Origin: Klenkia terrae
Lineage (GTDB): Bacteria; Actinomycetota; Actinomycetes; Mycobacteriales; Geodermatophilaceae
Length of the DNA: 64,000 nt
Assembly: GCF_900491935.1 (NCBI RefSeq)
Contig: NZ_UEXK01000004.1
Location: 2,598,562 to 2,662,561, forward strand
Direction: 5' to 3'
The notes below the pieces were generated by a model. The model was not told where the DNA came from, did no database searches, and was given only the letters and a program-made list of their open reading frames with translations. Position numbers and translations under genes: made by a program. This document shows positions 36,924-45,234 of the stretch, piece by piece. Each line of letters begins with the position of its first letter. The first letter of the stretch is position 1.

Positions 36924-37213
36924 TTTCCCGGCAAATTCGCCTGTGACAGGTAGGCCGCCGCCCGGCGCAGCACCTCGTTCTCCTGCTCCAGCAGCCGGAT
37001 CCGCCGGCGCGCATCACGCAGCTCGGTGTTCTCCGCCGTGGTGCTGCCCGGCTTGACGCCGTCCTCGACATCGGCGGCCTTCAGCCAGTTCGTCAGGCAG
37101 GACTCGCTGATCCCGAAGTCGGCCGCGATCTGCTTGAGGTGGGTGCCGGGCTCACGGCTGCGGGCGACGTTCACCACGTCGTCCCGGAACTCCTTGGGGT
37201 AGGGCTTGGGCAC
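36920..37213 (-). CDS. IS3-family transposase OrfA (helix-turn-helix)
   Basis: The 97-residue protein (from GTG 37213, with GGAAGG nine bases upstream) has the IS3 OrfA helix-turn-helix (HLKQIAADFGISESCLTNWL) and a leucine-zipper-like end (RRIRLLEQENEVLRRAAAYL). It binds the element ends and joins with OrfB to make active transposase. Confidence 0.88.
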   Translation of the reverse strand: MPKPYPKEFRDDVVNVARSREPGTHLKQIAADFGISESCLTNWLKAADVEDGVKPGSTTAENTELRDARRRIRLLEQENEVLRRAAAYLSQANLPGK

Positions 37214-37283
37214 GATCAACATCCTTCCAGCGGCACCTCTCGGCACCACAGATCAGATGTCACCTACTCGTGCAGCAGTCCCT

Positions 37284-37695
37284 CACCCCCCTGCGGACGC
37301 AACGAGCGGTGGTCCGCGTACTGGCCCGTCGTCCCTAGCGGGGAGTGCTATCGCTGTCGCCCCCATTGGGGTGACGTACGCGAGGAGGGTGCTGGGTGAC
37401 GGCGGTTTGTGTTCCGCGCTGCAGCTTCTCGAGCACCGCGGGTCGCGAGCTTGGCGTGATTGCTCCGAGCTTGGCCAACGGCTCCGAGTCGTGCCCCCGC
37501 CGCGAGGATGCGTCACCCCATCCTCAAGGACGTATGTGCTGGTCAAGAGCTGTTCAACCGCACGTGCTTCGTGCCCGCTACGTGCCCGTAGCGACGGCGA
37601 ATGTGGGTCATGAGCGGTGATGGGCGGTGACTCTCGTGACGCTCTGAGCTGCGGTTATGCGATTTCGTGCAGGTCGCGTCAGAGGCACCAGCATT
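37284..37695. other. 412-bp region before the att site
   Basis: No gene is supported and no integrase frame is found on either strand. A small hairpin, CGCTAC/GTAGCG, lies near 37576-37593. The region is the extreme end of the inferred island. Confidence 0.45.
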
Positions 37696-37750
37696 CTTGA
37701 AAACCGCTAGGGGTTAGCGCTCCTCGAGGGTTCGAATCCCTCGCCCTCCG
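37696..37750 (+). repeat. att site: 3' fragment of tRNA-Ser(UGA)
   Basis: The sequence runs from the anticodon loop CTTGAAA through the 3' anticodon arm and a pairing variable arm (AGGGG with CTCCT). It continues through the T arm GAGGGTTCGAATCCCTC to the acceptor strand GCCCTCC and discriminator G. The bases before CTTGAAA do not pair with the 3' anticodon arm and no D arm or 5' acceptor strand exists, so this is not a gene. Tyrosine integrases often cross over in tRNA anticodon loops and leave such a copy at the far end of an island. Confidence 0.85.
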
Positions 37751-37768
37751 CTCGCCGGTGCCGCCCGT

Positions 37769-38500
37769 TCACGACGAGGGCGGCCCACCGAGGTCGGGGA
37801 TGACCAGTTCCCCGCTCAGCACGCGGTTGGCGGTGGTCTCCAGGTCCAGCCCCAGGGTGAAGGCGGCGCCCCGGAGCAGGGACAGGGCGTCGCTGGTGGT
37901 CAGCGCGCGCTGCCCGCTGATGTGCCCGACGGCCAGCCACACCCGGTGGCGCTCGACGATCGGCAGGGCACGGAAGGACCGGGGTAGCCCCAGCACGATG
38001 TCCTCCTCGCCGGCCAGGTCGTCGGCCAGGACCTCCCCGACCAGCTCGGCGACGGCCGCCACGTCGGCCAGCGTCCCCGCCGTGGGGGTGCCCGGGTCCC
38101 GGAGGTACAGGTCGAGGGCGGCGACCCCGGCCAGCGCACCGCCCACGGGCAGGGCGACGACGCACCGGTAGGGGGTGTGGGCCACGAGCTGGACGGCGAA
38201 CAGCGGCCACCCGCCCTTCAGCTCCTCCAGCGGTGCGACCACCACGCCGCGGATCTGCTGCGCGGTCAGGCACGGACCCTCGCCCGTGGCGTACTGCAGC
38301 CGCTCGGCGGCCGCCGCCTGCAGGTCGCTGGCCCCCAGGGGGAGTCGCCGGTCGGGCAGCAGCGTGTAGCTCAGGCTCGCGCCGTCCACCGGCAGCGCAG
38401 CCACGCAGGCCGCGGCGACCTGGTCGGGCAGCAGGTCGTCCCGGTCCGGTTCGCCGACCAGTCGGGCCAGGACCTCCGTGAACCTGCTCGCCGCGGTCAT
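37769..38500 (-). CDS. GAF-ANTAR domain protein
   Basis: The 243-residue protein has a GAF-like sensor domain (residues about 25-160, with GEGPCLTAQQ) and a C-terminal ANTAR RNA-binding domain (about 185-235; ALTTSDALSLLRGAAFTLGL). ANTAR proteins bind paired RNA hairpins and control termination. It is the first chromosomal gene to the right of the att site. Targets cannot be named. Confidence 0.78.
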   Translation of the reverse strand: MTAASRFTEVLARLVGEPDRDDLLPDQVAAACVAALPVDGASLSYTLLPDRRLPLGASDLQAAAAERLQYATGEGPCLTAQQIRGVVVAPLEELKGGWPLFAVQLVAHTPYRCVVALPVGGALAGVAALDLYLRDPGTPTAGTLADVAAVAELVGEVLADDLAGEEDIVLGLPRSFRALPIVERHRVWLAVGHISGQRALTTSDALSLLRGAAFTLGLDLETTANRVLSGELVIPDLGGPPSS

Positions 38501-38647
38501 CGCGACCGACCGCGCTGCGGGCAGGCGGGTCGTCGGGGGAGCACTGGATCTCCGGGCGGCTAGCGGTGCTGGCCGCAGGGATCACGACGTCGGTGCGCGG
38601 GGCGCACGACCGGAACGTACCCGATCGCGCACCCGGTGACCGGTCGC

Positions 38648-39220
38648 TCAGCTCGTCGTGATGGGGAGCAGGACGAGGTCGACCATCTGCTCGACCTCGG
38701 CCGTCGTGGACGCGGGTCGGTTGCTGGTGTACCGCTGCCACCACATCGACTGCACGACGACGACCAGGAGTCGGACCTGCACCCCGGTGAGGACGTCGGC
38801 GCGGGCTGCGTGCCGGTCGGTGATCCGGGTGACGGCCGCGGCCAACGGCTGCACCACGCCGCGCTCCAGCACCTCGTCCAGGACGGTGCCCCGGCCCGCG
38901 TGGCCGAGCAGTGCCGAGGCCGCGCGCTCGCAGCGGTCCAGCGGGTGGGTCCACGGGTCGAGCAGGGCCACCAGGTCACCCCGGAGCGAGCCGGTGTCGG
39001 TCACGTCCGGGACCAGCGTGCAGGTCCGCAGGGCGTCCACCACGAGTTCCTGGGCCGACGGCCACCGGCGGTAGATGGCGGACTTGCCGGCCTGGGCCCG
39101 CGCCGCGACGACGTCGGTGGTGATCCTCCCCAGCCCGTCCTGCGCCAGGATCTCGAGCGTGCAGTCCAGCAGGGTGACGGTGAGCGCGCCGTCGAGCGGT
39201 CGGCCGGATCTGGCGGCCAC
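38648..39220 (-). CDS. TetR-family transcriptional regulator
   Basis: The 190-residue protein has a TetR helix-turn-helix (ITTDVVAARAQAGKSAIYRR, near 32-51) and a TetR C-terminal ligand domain. GTG 39220 with GGGAGG upstream is preferred to GTG 39247, which adds nine residues. A close relative lies at 40540, so the two may be an old duplication flanking the GAF gene. Target unknown; divergence from the gene at 39459 suggests control of that promoter. Confidence 0.82.
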   Translation of the reverse strand: MAARSGRPLDGALTVTLLDCTLEILAQDGLGRITTDVVAARAQAGKSAIYRRWPSAQELVVDALRTCTLVPDVTDTGSLRGDLVALLDPWTHPLDRCERAASALLGHAGRGTVLDEVLERGVVQPLAAAVTRITDRHAARADVLTGVQVRLLVVVVQSMWWQRYTSNRPASTTAEVEQMVDLVLLPITTS

Positions 39221-39458
39221 GACGCCTCCCTGATCTCGTAGGTGCACCTGGGCGCACCGAGGTGATGGGCACCCGGATGTGCTGACTGAGCATTACCTAA
39301 CTGGGGAAGGTCCAACCGGTGGGGCCCTGTCTGTGACGTGACTCACCCGGTGACGACGATCGCACCACCCGCTGCCGGGTTCGACTGCAACTGAGACGTG
39401 TCGGTGCCGATGAAGCCACCACTTGCGATACATGTCGTACCGGAACTGAGGAGTTGCT

Positions 39459-40508
39459 GTGACGTCGTCGGCCACCGACTTCCTGGACGAGCTGACCCAC
39501 GGCATCCACACCGCACCCACCGTGCAGGTGCTGTCCGCCCGGGCGACCACCCCGCAGCCGAGGCCGGTCCCGCCGCCGTCGGCCGGCGCGATGCCCGGCG
39601 ACCGGGCGGCCCTGACGCTGCTGGGCTCCGTGGTCGGCGTCGACGCCTGGGCGATCACCCGGACCACCGAGGACACCTGGACCTGCCTGGTCCTGCAGAC
39701 CACCGCCCGCGCCGCCGAGCCCGGGTCGGCGTGGGCGGCCACCCCCGCCGCGCGCTACCCGGTCGGCACGCCCATCGCGCTGGACCGGTCGCTGTGCCAC
39801 CACCTGCTGACCGGCCCGGCGGCCACGGTCGTCGGTGACCTCGGCCGCGGGAGGGAGCCCGCCCTGCGGCGGATCGCGGACAGCTGGGGGGTGCGCGGCT
39901 ACCTAGGCATCGCGCTCACCGCCCCGGACGGCGCGCGGCTGGGCTCCCTCGTCGGGCTCAGCGCAGCGCCGCTGCAGGCGCAGGACCGGGACTGGTCCGC
40001 GATGCTCGAGGTCCAGGCCACCGCCCTGCAGGCGTCCCTGGCCGGCCAGGTCGCTGCTCTGGCCGGTGTCCGCCGGGAGGCCTACGAGCGCAGCGCGGCG
40101 AACCTCGACGCGGTCAGCCGGCTGCCCAACCGCCGCGGGTGGGCCGGGCTGCTCCTCGCCGAGGAGGAGGCGTCGGTGCCGGTCGGCGACCCGGTGGGCC
40201 TGGCGCTGGTCGACCTGGGGGTGGTCCGCACGGCACGCTCGCTGCGCCGCGCGGTGGCCGTGGTCCGCGAGGCGGCCGGCGACGTCCAGCTCGCCCGGGT
40301 CGGTCCCCGGCAGCTCGGCATCCTGGCCGGCGGTCTGCAGACCTCGCAGGTGACCCGGACGGCCGCCCTGGTCCAGGCCAAGCTCGAGGGCGCCGGGTTC
40401 ACCACGGCCACCGCCCACAGCATGCGCGCGGGGCTCGAGCCGCTGGCCGCGACCTGGCTGCGGGTGGAGAACGCCCTGGTGGTGGCCCGTCGGGACGGCG
40501 CCCGCTGA
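39459..40508 (+). CDS. GAF domain protein with degenerate GGDEF domain
   Basis: The 349-residue protein has a GAF-type sensor (residues about 50-195) followed by a GGDEF-like module. The opening SRLPNRRGWAGLLLAEEE resembles the start of a diguanylate cyclase domain, but the GGDEF signature itself is replaced (GPRQLGIL). It should not make cyclic di-GMP and may act as a sensor or binding protein. GTG 39459 has GAGGAG upstream. TetR genes flank it on both sides. Confidence 0.7.
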   Translation: MTSSATDFLDELTHGIHTAPTVQVLSARATTPQPRPVPPPSAGAMPGDRAALTLLGSVVGVDAWAITRTTEDTWTCLVLQTTARAAEPGSAWAATPAARYPVGTPIALDRSLCHHLLTGPAATVVGDLGRGREPALRRIADSWGVRGYLGIALTAPDGARLGSLVGLSAAPLQAQDRDWSAMLEVQATALQASLAGQVAALAGVRREAYERSAANLDAVSRLPNRRGWAGLLLAEEEASVPVGDPVGLALVDLGVVRTARSLRRAVAVVREAAGDVQLARVGPRQLGILAGGLQTSQVTRTAALVQAKLEGAGFTTATAHSMRAGLEPLAATWLRVENALVVARRDGAR

Positions 40509-40539
40509 TCAGCACGGCGGGCCGTCGGCGGTCCGCCGG

Positions 40540-41145
40540 TCAGGTGCTGCGCACGACCGGGAGCAGCGCCCGGTCGACCATCTCCGCGACGACGGTGTCG
40601 GTGGTGGCCGCGGGTTCGGACACGTAGCGCTCCCACCACAGGGCGAGCAGGAGCCGGCCGAGCAGCACGCGCCCCGCCGCCGGCACCTCGTGGCCGCGGG
40701 CGACGTGCCGGTCGACCGCGGTCGCGACCGCGGCGTCCAGCGGGTGCACCACGGCGGCCTCCAGGCCGGCGCGCAGGGCAGGGCTGTGCCGGGCCCGCCC
40801 CAGCACCGTGGCCACGAGCCGCTCGTCGCGGTCCAGCGCGCGCGTCCAGGGCTCGAGCAGGCCGACCAGGTCACCGCGCAGGGACCCGGTGTCCGGGATG
40901 GCGGGCACGGGGCGGCAGCGGGTGACGATCTCCGCGAGCAGTGCTGCGGTGTCCGGCCAGCGCCGGTAGATCGCGGCCCGGCTGACCCCGGTGACGGCCG
41001 CCAGCGCATCGGCGCTCAGCCGGTCCGGACCCTGCTCGATCACGACGTCCTGGGCTCCGGACAGCACCCGGTCGGTCAGTGCCCCGTCCCGGGGGCGACC
41101 GAGCCGCGGGCCGTCGGACCCGGGCGACTCGGTGGAGGGGTTCAC
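40540..41145 (-). CDS. TetR-family transcriptional regulator
   Basis: The 201-residue protein has the TetR helix-turn-helix (LSADALAAVTGVSRAAIYRR) and a C-terminal domain very similar in layout to the regulator at 38648 (shared DTGSLRGDLV and WERYVS/WQRYTS stretches). The GTG at 41145 gives a normal length. It lies between the GAF gene and the end of the homogentisate operon, converging with the former. Target unknown. Confidence 0.82.
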   Translation of the reverse strand: MNPSTESPGSDGPRLGRPRDGALTDRVLSGAQDVVIEQGPDRLSADALAAVTGVSRAAIYRRWPDTAALLAEIVTRCRPVPAIPDTGSLRGDLVGLLEPWTRALDRDERLVATVLGRARHSPALRAGLEAAVVHPLDAAVATAVDRHVARGHEVPAAGRVLLGRLLLALWWERYVSEPAATTDTVVAEMVDRALLPVVRST

Positions 41146-41243
41146 GGCACCGTTCCCCGGGCGCGTGCGCACCCCGTCAGGAGGGGGCTGTCCCCCTCTC
41201 GACGCCGGGTCCGGGGCGCCCCGGACGAGCCGGTGCCCGCACG

Positions 41244-42470
41244 CTACCCGGTCACCGGGGGTGCGACCTCGAGAGCGGGGACGACGGTGCCGGTGACCTC
41301 CCCGAAGGAGATCCGGGTGCCGCCGGGACCCGGCGCGGTGGCGGTGACGGCGACCTCGTCGCCGTCCTCCAGGAAGGTGCGCGGAGTGCCGTCGGCGAGG
41401 GCGAACGGTTCGGCCCCGCCCCAGGACAGCTCCAGGAACGACCCGCGCTGGTCCCGCCCCGGCCCGGAGACGGTGCCGGAGGCGAAGAGGTCGCCGGTCC
41501 GGACCGCAGCGCCGTTGACCGTGAGGTGCGCCAGCTGCTGGGCCGGCGTCCAGTACATCTGGTCGAAGGGCGGGGTGGCGACCAGTTCGCCGCCCAGGCG
41601 GACCTCCAGGGTGAGGTCCAGGCCCCACCGCAGCCCGGCGTCGTCCAGGTAGGGGAGGACGGCGGTCCCGCGGGCCGGCGGGTCGGTGCGCGCGGCCTCC
41701 AGCGCGGCCAGCGGCACCACCCACGGCGACACGGAGGTCAGGAAGGACTTGCCGAGGAAGGGGCCCAGCGGCACGTACTCCCAGGCCTGCAGGTCGCGGG
41801 CGGACCAGTCGTTGACCAGGCACACCCCGAAGACGTGGTCGGCGAACGCGCCCACAGGCACCGGGGTGCCCGGGGTGGACGGGACGCCGACGACGAACCC
41901 GACCTCGGCCTCGATGTCCAGCCGCGTGCTGGGCCCGAAGGTGGGCAGGTCATCGGCGGGGGCCTTGCGCTGACCCCGCGGGCGGACCACCGGGGTGCCC
42001 GACACGGCCAGCGAGCCGGCCCGGCCGTGGTAGCCGATCGGCAGGTGCTCCCAGTTCGGGGTCAGCGGGGCGGAGCCGGGTCGGAAGATGCGGCCGACGT
42101 TCTCGGCGTGGTGCCGGGAGCTGTAGAAGTCGACGTAGTCACCGACCTGGACCGGCAGGTGCATCGTGACGTCGGCGCGGGGGACGAGGTGCGGCTGCAC
42201 GTGGTCCCGGTGGGCGGGGTCGGTGAGCCAGTCGGTGACCTGCGCCCGCAGGGCGGCCCACGCCGGCGGGCCGGCGGCCAGGAAGGCGTTCAGCGTGCCG
42301 GTGGTGTGCACCGGGTCCCCGGTCGCCCCGGCCAGGTCCAGTACCCAGCCGCCCACCGCGATGCCGGTCCGCGGGGCCCGGTCGGCGGTGGAGAAGATGC
42401 CGTGCGGCAGGTTCTCCAGGCCGAACCCGGTGTCGTCGGCCAGGTCCAGCCAGGAGCCGGAGTGGCTCAC
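41244..42470 (-). CDS. fahA: fumarylacetoacetase
   Basis: The 408-residue protein has the N-terminal SH3-like domain and the catalytic core of fumarylacetoacetate hydrolase. Visible are the metal/active-site segment DFYSSRHHAENVGRIFRP and the EAEVGFVVG metal-binding region. It splits fumarylacetoacetate to fumarate and acetoacetate, the last step of homogentisate catabolism. GTG 42470 overlaps the dioxygenase stop. No maleylacetoacetate isomerase gene is seen in this operon. Confidence 0.92.
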   Translation of the reverse strand: MSHSGSWLDLADDTGFGLENLPHGIFSTADRAPRTGIAVGGWVLDLAGATGDPVHTTGTLNAFLAAGPPAWAALRAQVTDWLTDPAHRDHVQPHLVPRADVTMHLPVQVGDYVDFYSSRHHAENVGRIFRPGSAPLTPNWEHLPIGYHGRAGSLAVSGTPVVRPRGQRKAPADDLPTFGPSTRLDIEAEVGFVVGVPSTPGTPVPVGAFADHVFGVCLVNDWSARDLQAWEYVPLGPFLGKSFLTSVSPWVVPLAALEAARTDPPARGTAVLPYLDDAGLRWGLDLTLEVRLGGELVATPPFDQMYWTPAQQLAHLTVNGAAVRTGDLFASGTVSGPGRDQRGSFLELSWGGAEPFALADGTPRTFLEDGDEVAVTATAPGPGGTRISFGEVTGTVVPALEVAPPVTG

Positions 42471-43657
42471 GCGCCGGGTCCGCGGCCGGACCACGTCCAG
42501 GCGTACTTCCCGTCGTCCGAGGCGCGGCCGCCCTCGCCCAGCCCGAGCGGCCGGAAGGTGTCGACCATGACGGCGAGCTCGTCGAAGTACTCGGCCCCCA
42601 GGGAGCCCTCGATGGCGGCGGGCTGCGGGCCGTGGCTGTGCCCGCCGGGGTGCAGGGTGATCGAGCCCTTGCCGATGCCGGACCCCTTGCGGGCCTCGTA
42701 GTCGCCGTCGACGTAGAACATGACCTCGTCGCTGTCGACGTTGGAGTGGTAGTAGGGCACCGGGATCGCCAGCGGATGGTAGTCGACCTTGCGCGGCACG
42801 AAGTTGCAGATGACGAAGTTGGCGCCCTCGAACACCTGGTGCACCGGCGGGGGCTGGTGCACCCGGCCGGTGATCGGCTCGAAGTCGCTGATGTTGAAGG
42901 CGTAGGGGTAGAGGCAGCCGTCCCAGCCGACCACGTCGAAGGGGTGCTCGGGGACGACGTGCACGGTGCCGGCCAGCCCGACCGGGCCGTCGCCGCGGTG
43001 CTTGACGTAGACCTCGACGTCGGTGCCCTCGACCAGCAGCGGCTCCGCCGGCCCCCGCAGGTCGCGCTCGCAGTAGGGCGCGTGCTCCAGCAGCTGGCCG
43101 TACTTCGAGAGGTACCGCTTGGGCGGTGCGATGTGGCTGTTGGCCTCCACGGCGTAGGTGCGCAGCTCGCCGTCGGGCACCCACCGGTGCGTGGTGGCCC
43201 GTGGGATGACGACGTAGTCGCCGGGGCCGACGCTCAGCGCCCCGAACACGGTCTCGACGACCGCGGTGCCGCGCTCGACGTAGACGCACTCGTCGCCGGT
43301 GGCGTTGCGGTAGTACGGCGACGTCTGGGAGGACACCGCGTAGGAGATCCGGACGTCGGCGTTGCCCAGCACCAGCCGCCGGCCGAGCACCGGGTCCCGG
43401 GCGGCGTCGGTGAACAGGTCGTGCAGCTTCAGGTGCCGGGGGACCAGCGGGGTGTTCGCCACCAGTGACTGGTCGGGCAGCTCCCAGGTCCGGGCGTCGA
43501 CCAGCGAGCTGGGGACGCCGGAGTGGTAGAGCAGCGAGGAGTCCGAGGAGAAGCCTTCCTCGCCCATCAGCTCCTCGCGGTACAGGGCGCCCTCGGGGGA
43601 GCGGTGCTGGGTGTGCCGCTTGGGTGGGACGCTGCCCACCTGCCGGTAGAACGCCAT
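42467..43657 (-). CDS. hmgA: homogentisate 1,2-dioxygenase
   Basis: The 396-residue protein matches homogentisate dioxygenases through its length. It has the iron-ligand regions YYHSNVDSDEVMFYVDG and HPGGHSHGP, and the YRNATGDE segment. It opens the homogentisate ring to maleylacetoacetate using iron and oxygen. The ATG at 43657 overlaps the stop of the monooxygenase gene and the stop overlaps the fumarylacetoacetase start. Confidence 0.93.
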   Translation of the reverse strand: MAFYRQVGSVPPKRHTQHRSPEGALYREELMGEEGFSSDSSLLYHSGVPSSLVDARTWELPDQSLVANTPLVPRHLKLHDLFTDAARDPVLGRRLVLGNADVRISYAVSSQTSPYYRNATGDECVYVERGTAVVETVFGALSVGPGDYVVIPRATTHRWVPDGELRTYAVEANSHIAPPKRYLSKYGQLLEHAPYCERDLRGPAEPLLVEGTDVEVYVKHRGDGPVGLAGTVHVVPEHPFDVVGWDGCLYPYAFNISDFEPITGRVHQPPPVHQVFEGANFVICNFVPRKVDYHPLAIPVPYYHSNVDSDEVMFYVDGDYEARKGSGIGKGSITLHPGGHSHGPQPAAIEGSLGAEYFDELAVMVDTFRPLGLGEGGRASDDGKYAWTWSGRGPGA

Positions 43658-45234
43658 CAGACGAGCTCCATGTTCTGGGTGACGATGCGGCCGAGGGCCG
43701 CGGCCAGGTCGGCGGGGTCGGTGAGGACGGCGGCCACGTGCGCGTCCGGGCGCAGCAACCAGATCTCGCCGGGGCGGGCGCCGAGGATCCCGGCCAGCAC
43801 ACCGCTGGGGTCCAGGTCGGCCAGCCGGTGGACCGCCACCGGCGCCCCGCCGTCGTCCGCCCGGCCCGTGGGTGCGGGGGCGTCGTCGGCGAGGAGGACG
43901 GTCAGGCCGTCCCGGGCGAGCTGGCGCAACCGAGTGAGGTCGGGGCGACCGGCGACCGTGACCGGGCAGTCGGGCACCAGCACCCCGGGTGCGGCCGGGG
44001 GCGCCTCCCCACGCGGCGGGCGACCGGCGAAGGGGCGGCCGGGGTCCGGGGTGGTGAGCGGGGACTCCACGTACCAGAACGGCTCGGCCAGCCGGCCGCT
44101 GTCGACCTGCGCCCGGGCGGCCGGGTCGGTCGTCGCCCGCTGGAGGGCGTCGACCCGGTGCGCGGCCTCCTCCGCGGGGCCCGGCACCAGGAAGCGCATG
44201 GTGGCCGCGGTGACGTCCAGGTTCTCCACGGCCGCGGCGTGCCGCTCGGCGGAGTAGCTGTCCAGCAGGTCGTCCCCGGCCCAGCCCCGCCGGACGAAGG
44301 CGATCTTCCAGGCCGCGTTCTCCGCGTCGAGCACCCCGGAGTTCAGGCCGCGGGCGCCGAAGGGGGAGACGAGGTGGGCCGCGTCGCCGGCGACCAGCAC
44401 CCGGCCGACGCGCATCCGGTCGACCACGCGGGAGTGGAAGCGGTAGACCGACTTCCAGACGACCTCGTAGGGCCGGTCGCCGATGACCTGGCGGATCTTG
44501 GCGTCCAGCCCGCCGGAGGCCTCCTCGGTCGCCAGGTCGAAGTCCGGCGGCACCTGCCAGTCGATCCGGAAGGTGGAGTCCGGGCACGGGTGGATGAGCA
44601 CCTGGCGGCCCGGGTTCCAGACCGGGTCGAAGTAGAACCGGCGCTCGGTCTCCCAGCCGGGCAGCTCCGTGCGGATGTCGCAGATGAGGAACTGGTCGCC
44701 GAAGGTCTGGCCGTCGAAGGTCAGGTCCAGGGCCCGGCGCAGCACGTCGGCGCGCGGTCCGCCGCAGACCACGGCGTGGCTGCCGCGGTGCTCGCTGCCG
44801 TCCGCGCAGCGCACGGTGACGCCGTCGTCGTCCTGGGCGAGGTCGGTGACCTCGTGGTCCCAGCGGACGTCGACCAGCGGCTGGTCGGCGATCGCGGCGT
44901 CCAGCAGCTCCTCGGTCAGGCACTGGCTGACGTTGACGAACGGCGGGAAGGGGGAGCGACCCCGGTCGACGAAGTCGAAGCTGAACACCTCGTGGTCGCG
45001 GTGGAACGTGCGCGCGGTGGTCCAGGTGACCCCCTGCCGGGCGACCTCCGCGCCGACGCCGACGGCGTCCCAGACGTCGAGGACGTCGCGCTGCTGGCAG
45101 ATGGCCTTGGACCCGACGAGGTCGCGCCGGGGCCGGCTGTCCAGCACGACCACCGGGATGCCCCAGCGGGCCAGCAGCAGGGCGGTGGTCTGGCCGACCG
45201 GTCCGCAGCCGACGACCAGTACGGGCTCGGTCAT
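43657..45234 (-). CDS. FAD-dependent aromatic monooxygenase (candidate 3-hydroxyphenylacetate 6-hydroxylase)
   Basis: The 525-residue protein is a class A flavin monooxygenase with GCGPVGQT near the N-terminus, the conserved GDAAHLVSPFGARGLNSG motif and a C-terminal thioredoxin-like region, as in MhpA/PheA-type enzymes. Lying directly before homogentisate dioxygenase with a 4-base overlap, it probably makes homogentisate from a hydroxyphenylacetate. 3-(3-hydroxyphenyl)propionate hydroxylase is the other well-known member with similar sequence. Family sure, substrate inferred. Confidence 0.85.
   Translation of the reverse strand: MTEPVLVVGCGPVGQTTALLLARWGIPVVVLDSRPRRDLVGSKAICQQRDVLDVWDAVGVGAEVARQGVTWTTARTFHRDHEVFSFDFVDRGRSPFPPFVNVSQCLTEELLDAAIADQPLVDVRWDHEVTDLAQDDDGVTVRCADGSEHRGSHAVVCGGPRADVLRRALDLTFDGQTFGDQFLICDIRTELPGWETERRFYFDPVWNPGRQVLIHPCPDSTFRIDWQVPPDFDLATEEASGGLDAKIRQVIGDRPYEVVWKSVYRFHSRVVDRMRVGRVLVAGDAAHLVSPFGARGLNSGVLDAENAAWKIAFVRRGWAGDDLLDSYSAERHAAAVENLDVTAATMRFLVPGPAEEAAHRVDALQRATTDPAARAQVDSGRLAEPFWYVESPLTTPDPGRPFAGRPPRGEAPPAAPGVLVPDCPVTVAGRPDLTRLRQLARDGLTVLLADDAPAPTGRADDGGAPVAVHRLADLDPSGVLAGILGARPGEIWLLRPDAHVAAVLTDPADLAAALGRIVTQNMELV

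Larger units (their letters stand above)
35991..37283 (-). mobile_element. IS3-family insertion sequence, about 1.29 kb
   Basis: The left end AGGGACTGCTGCACG (35991 onward) is matched by the reverse complement of the right end (to 37283). The likeness continues through TAGGTGACA after two differing bases. Two overlapping transposase frames lie inside. I see no direct target duplication, so the exact ends may be off by a few bases or the flanks rearranged. Confidence 0.85.

Noticed and set aside
37691-37750. Complete tRNA-Ser gene
   Set aside because: Only the part from the anticodon loop onward is present; upstream bases cannot form the acceptor, D or 5' anticodon arms.
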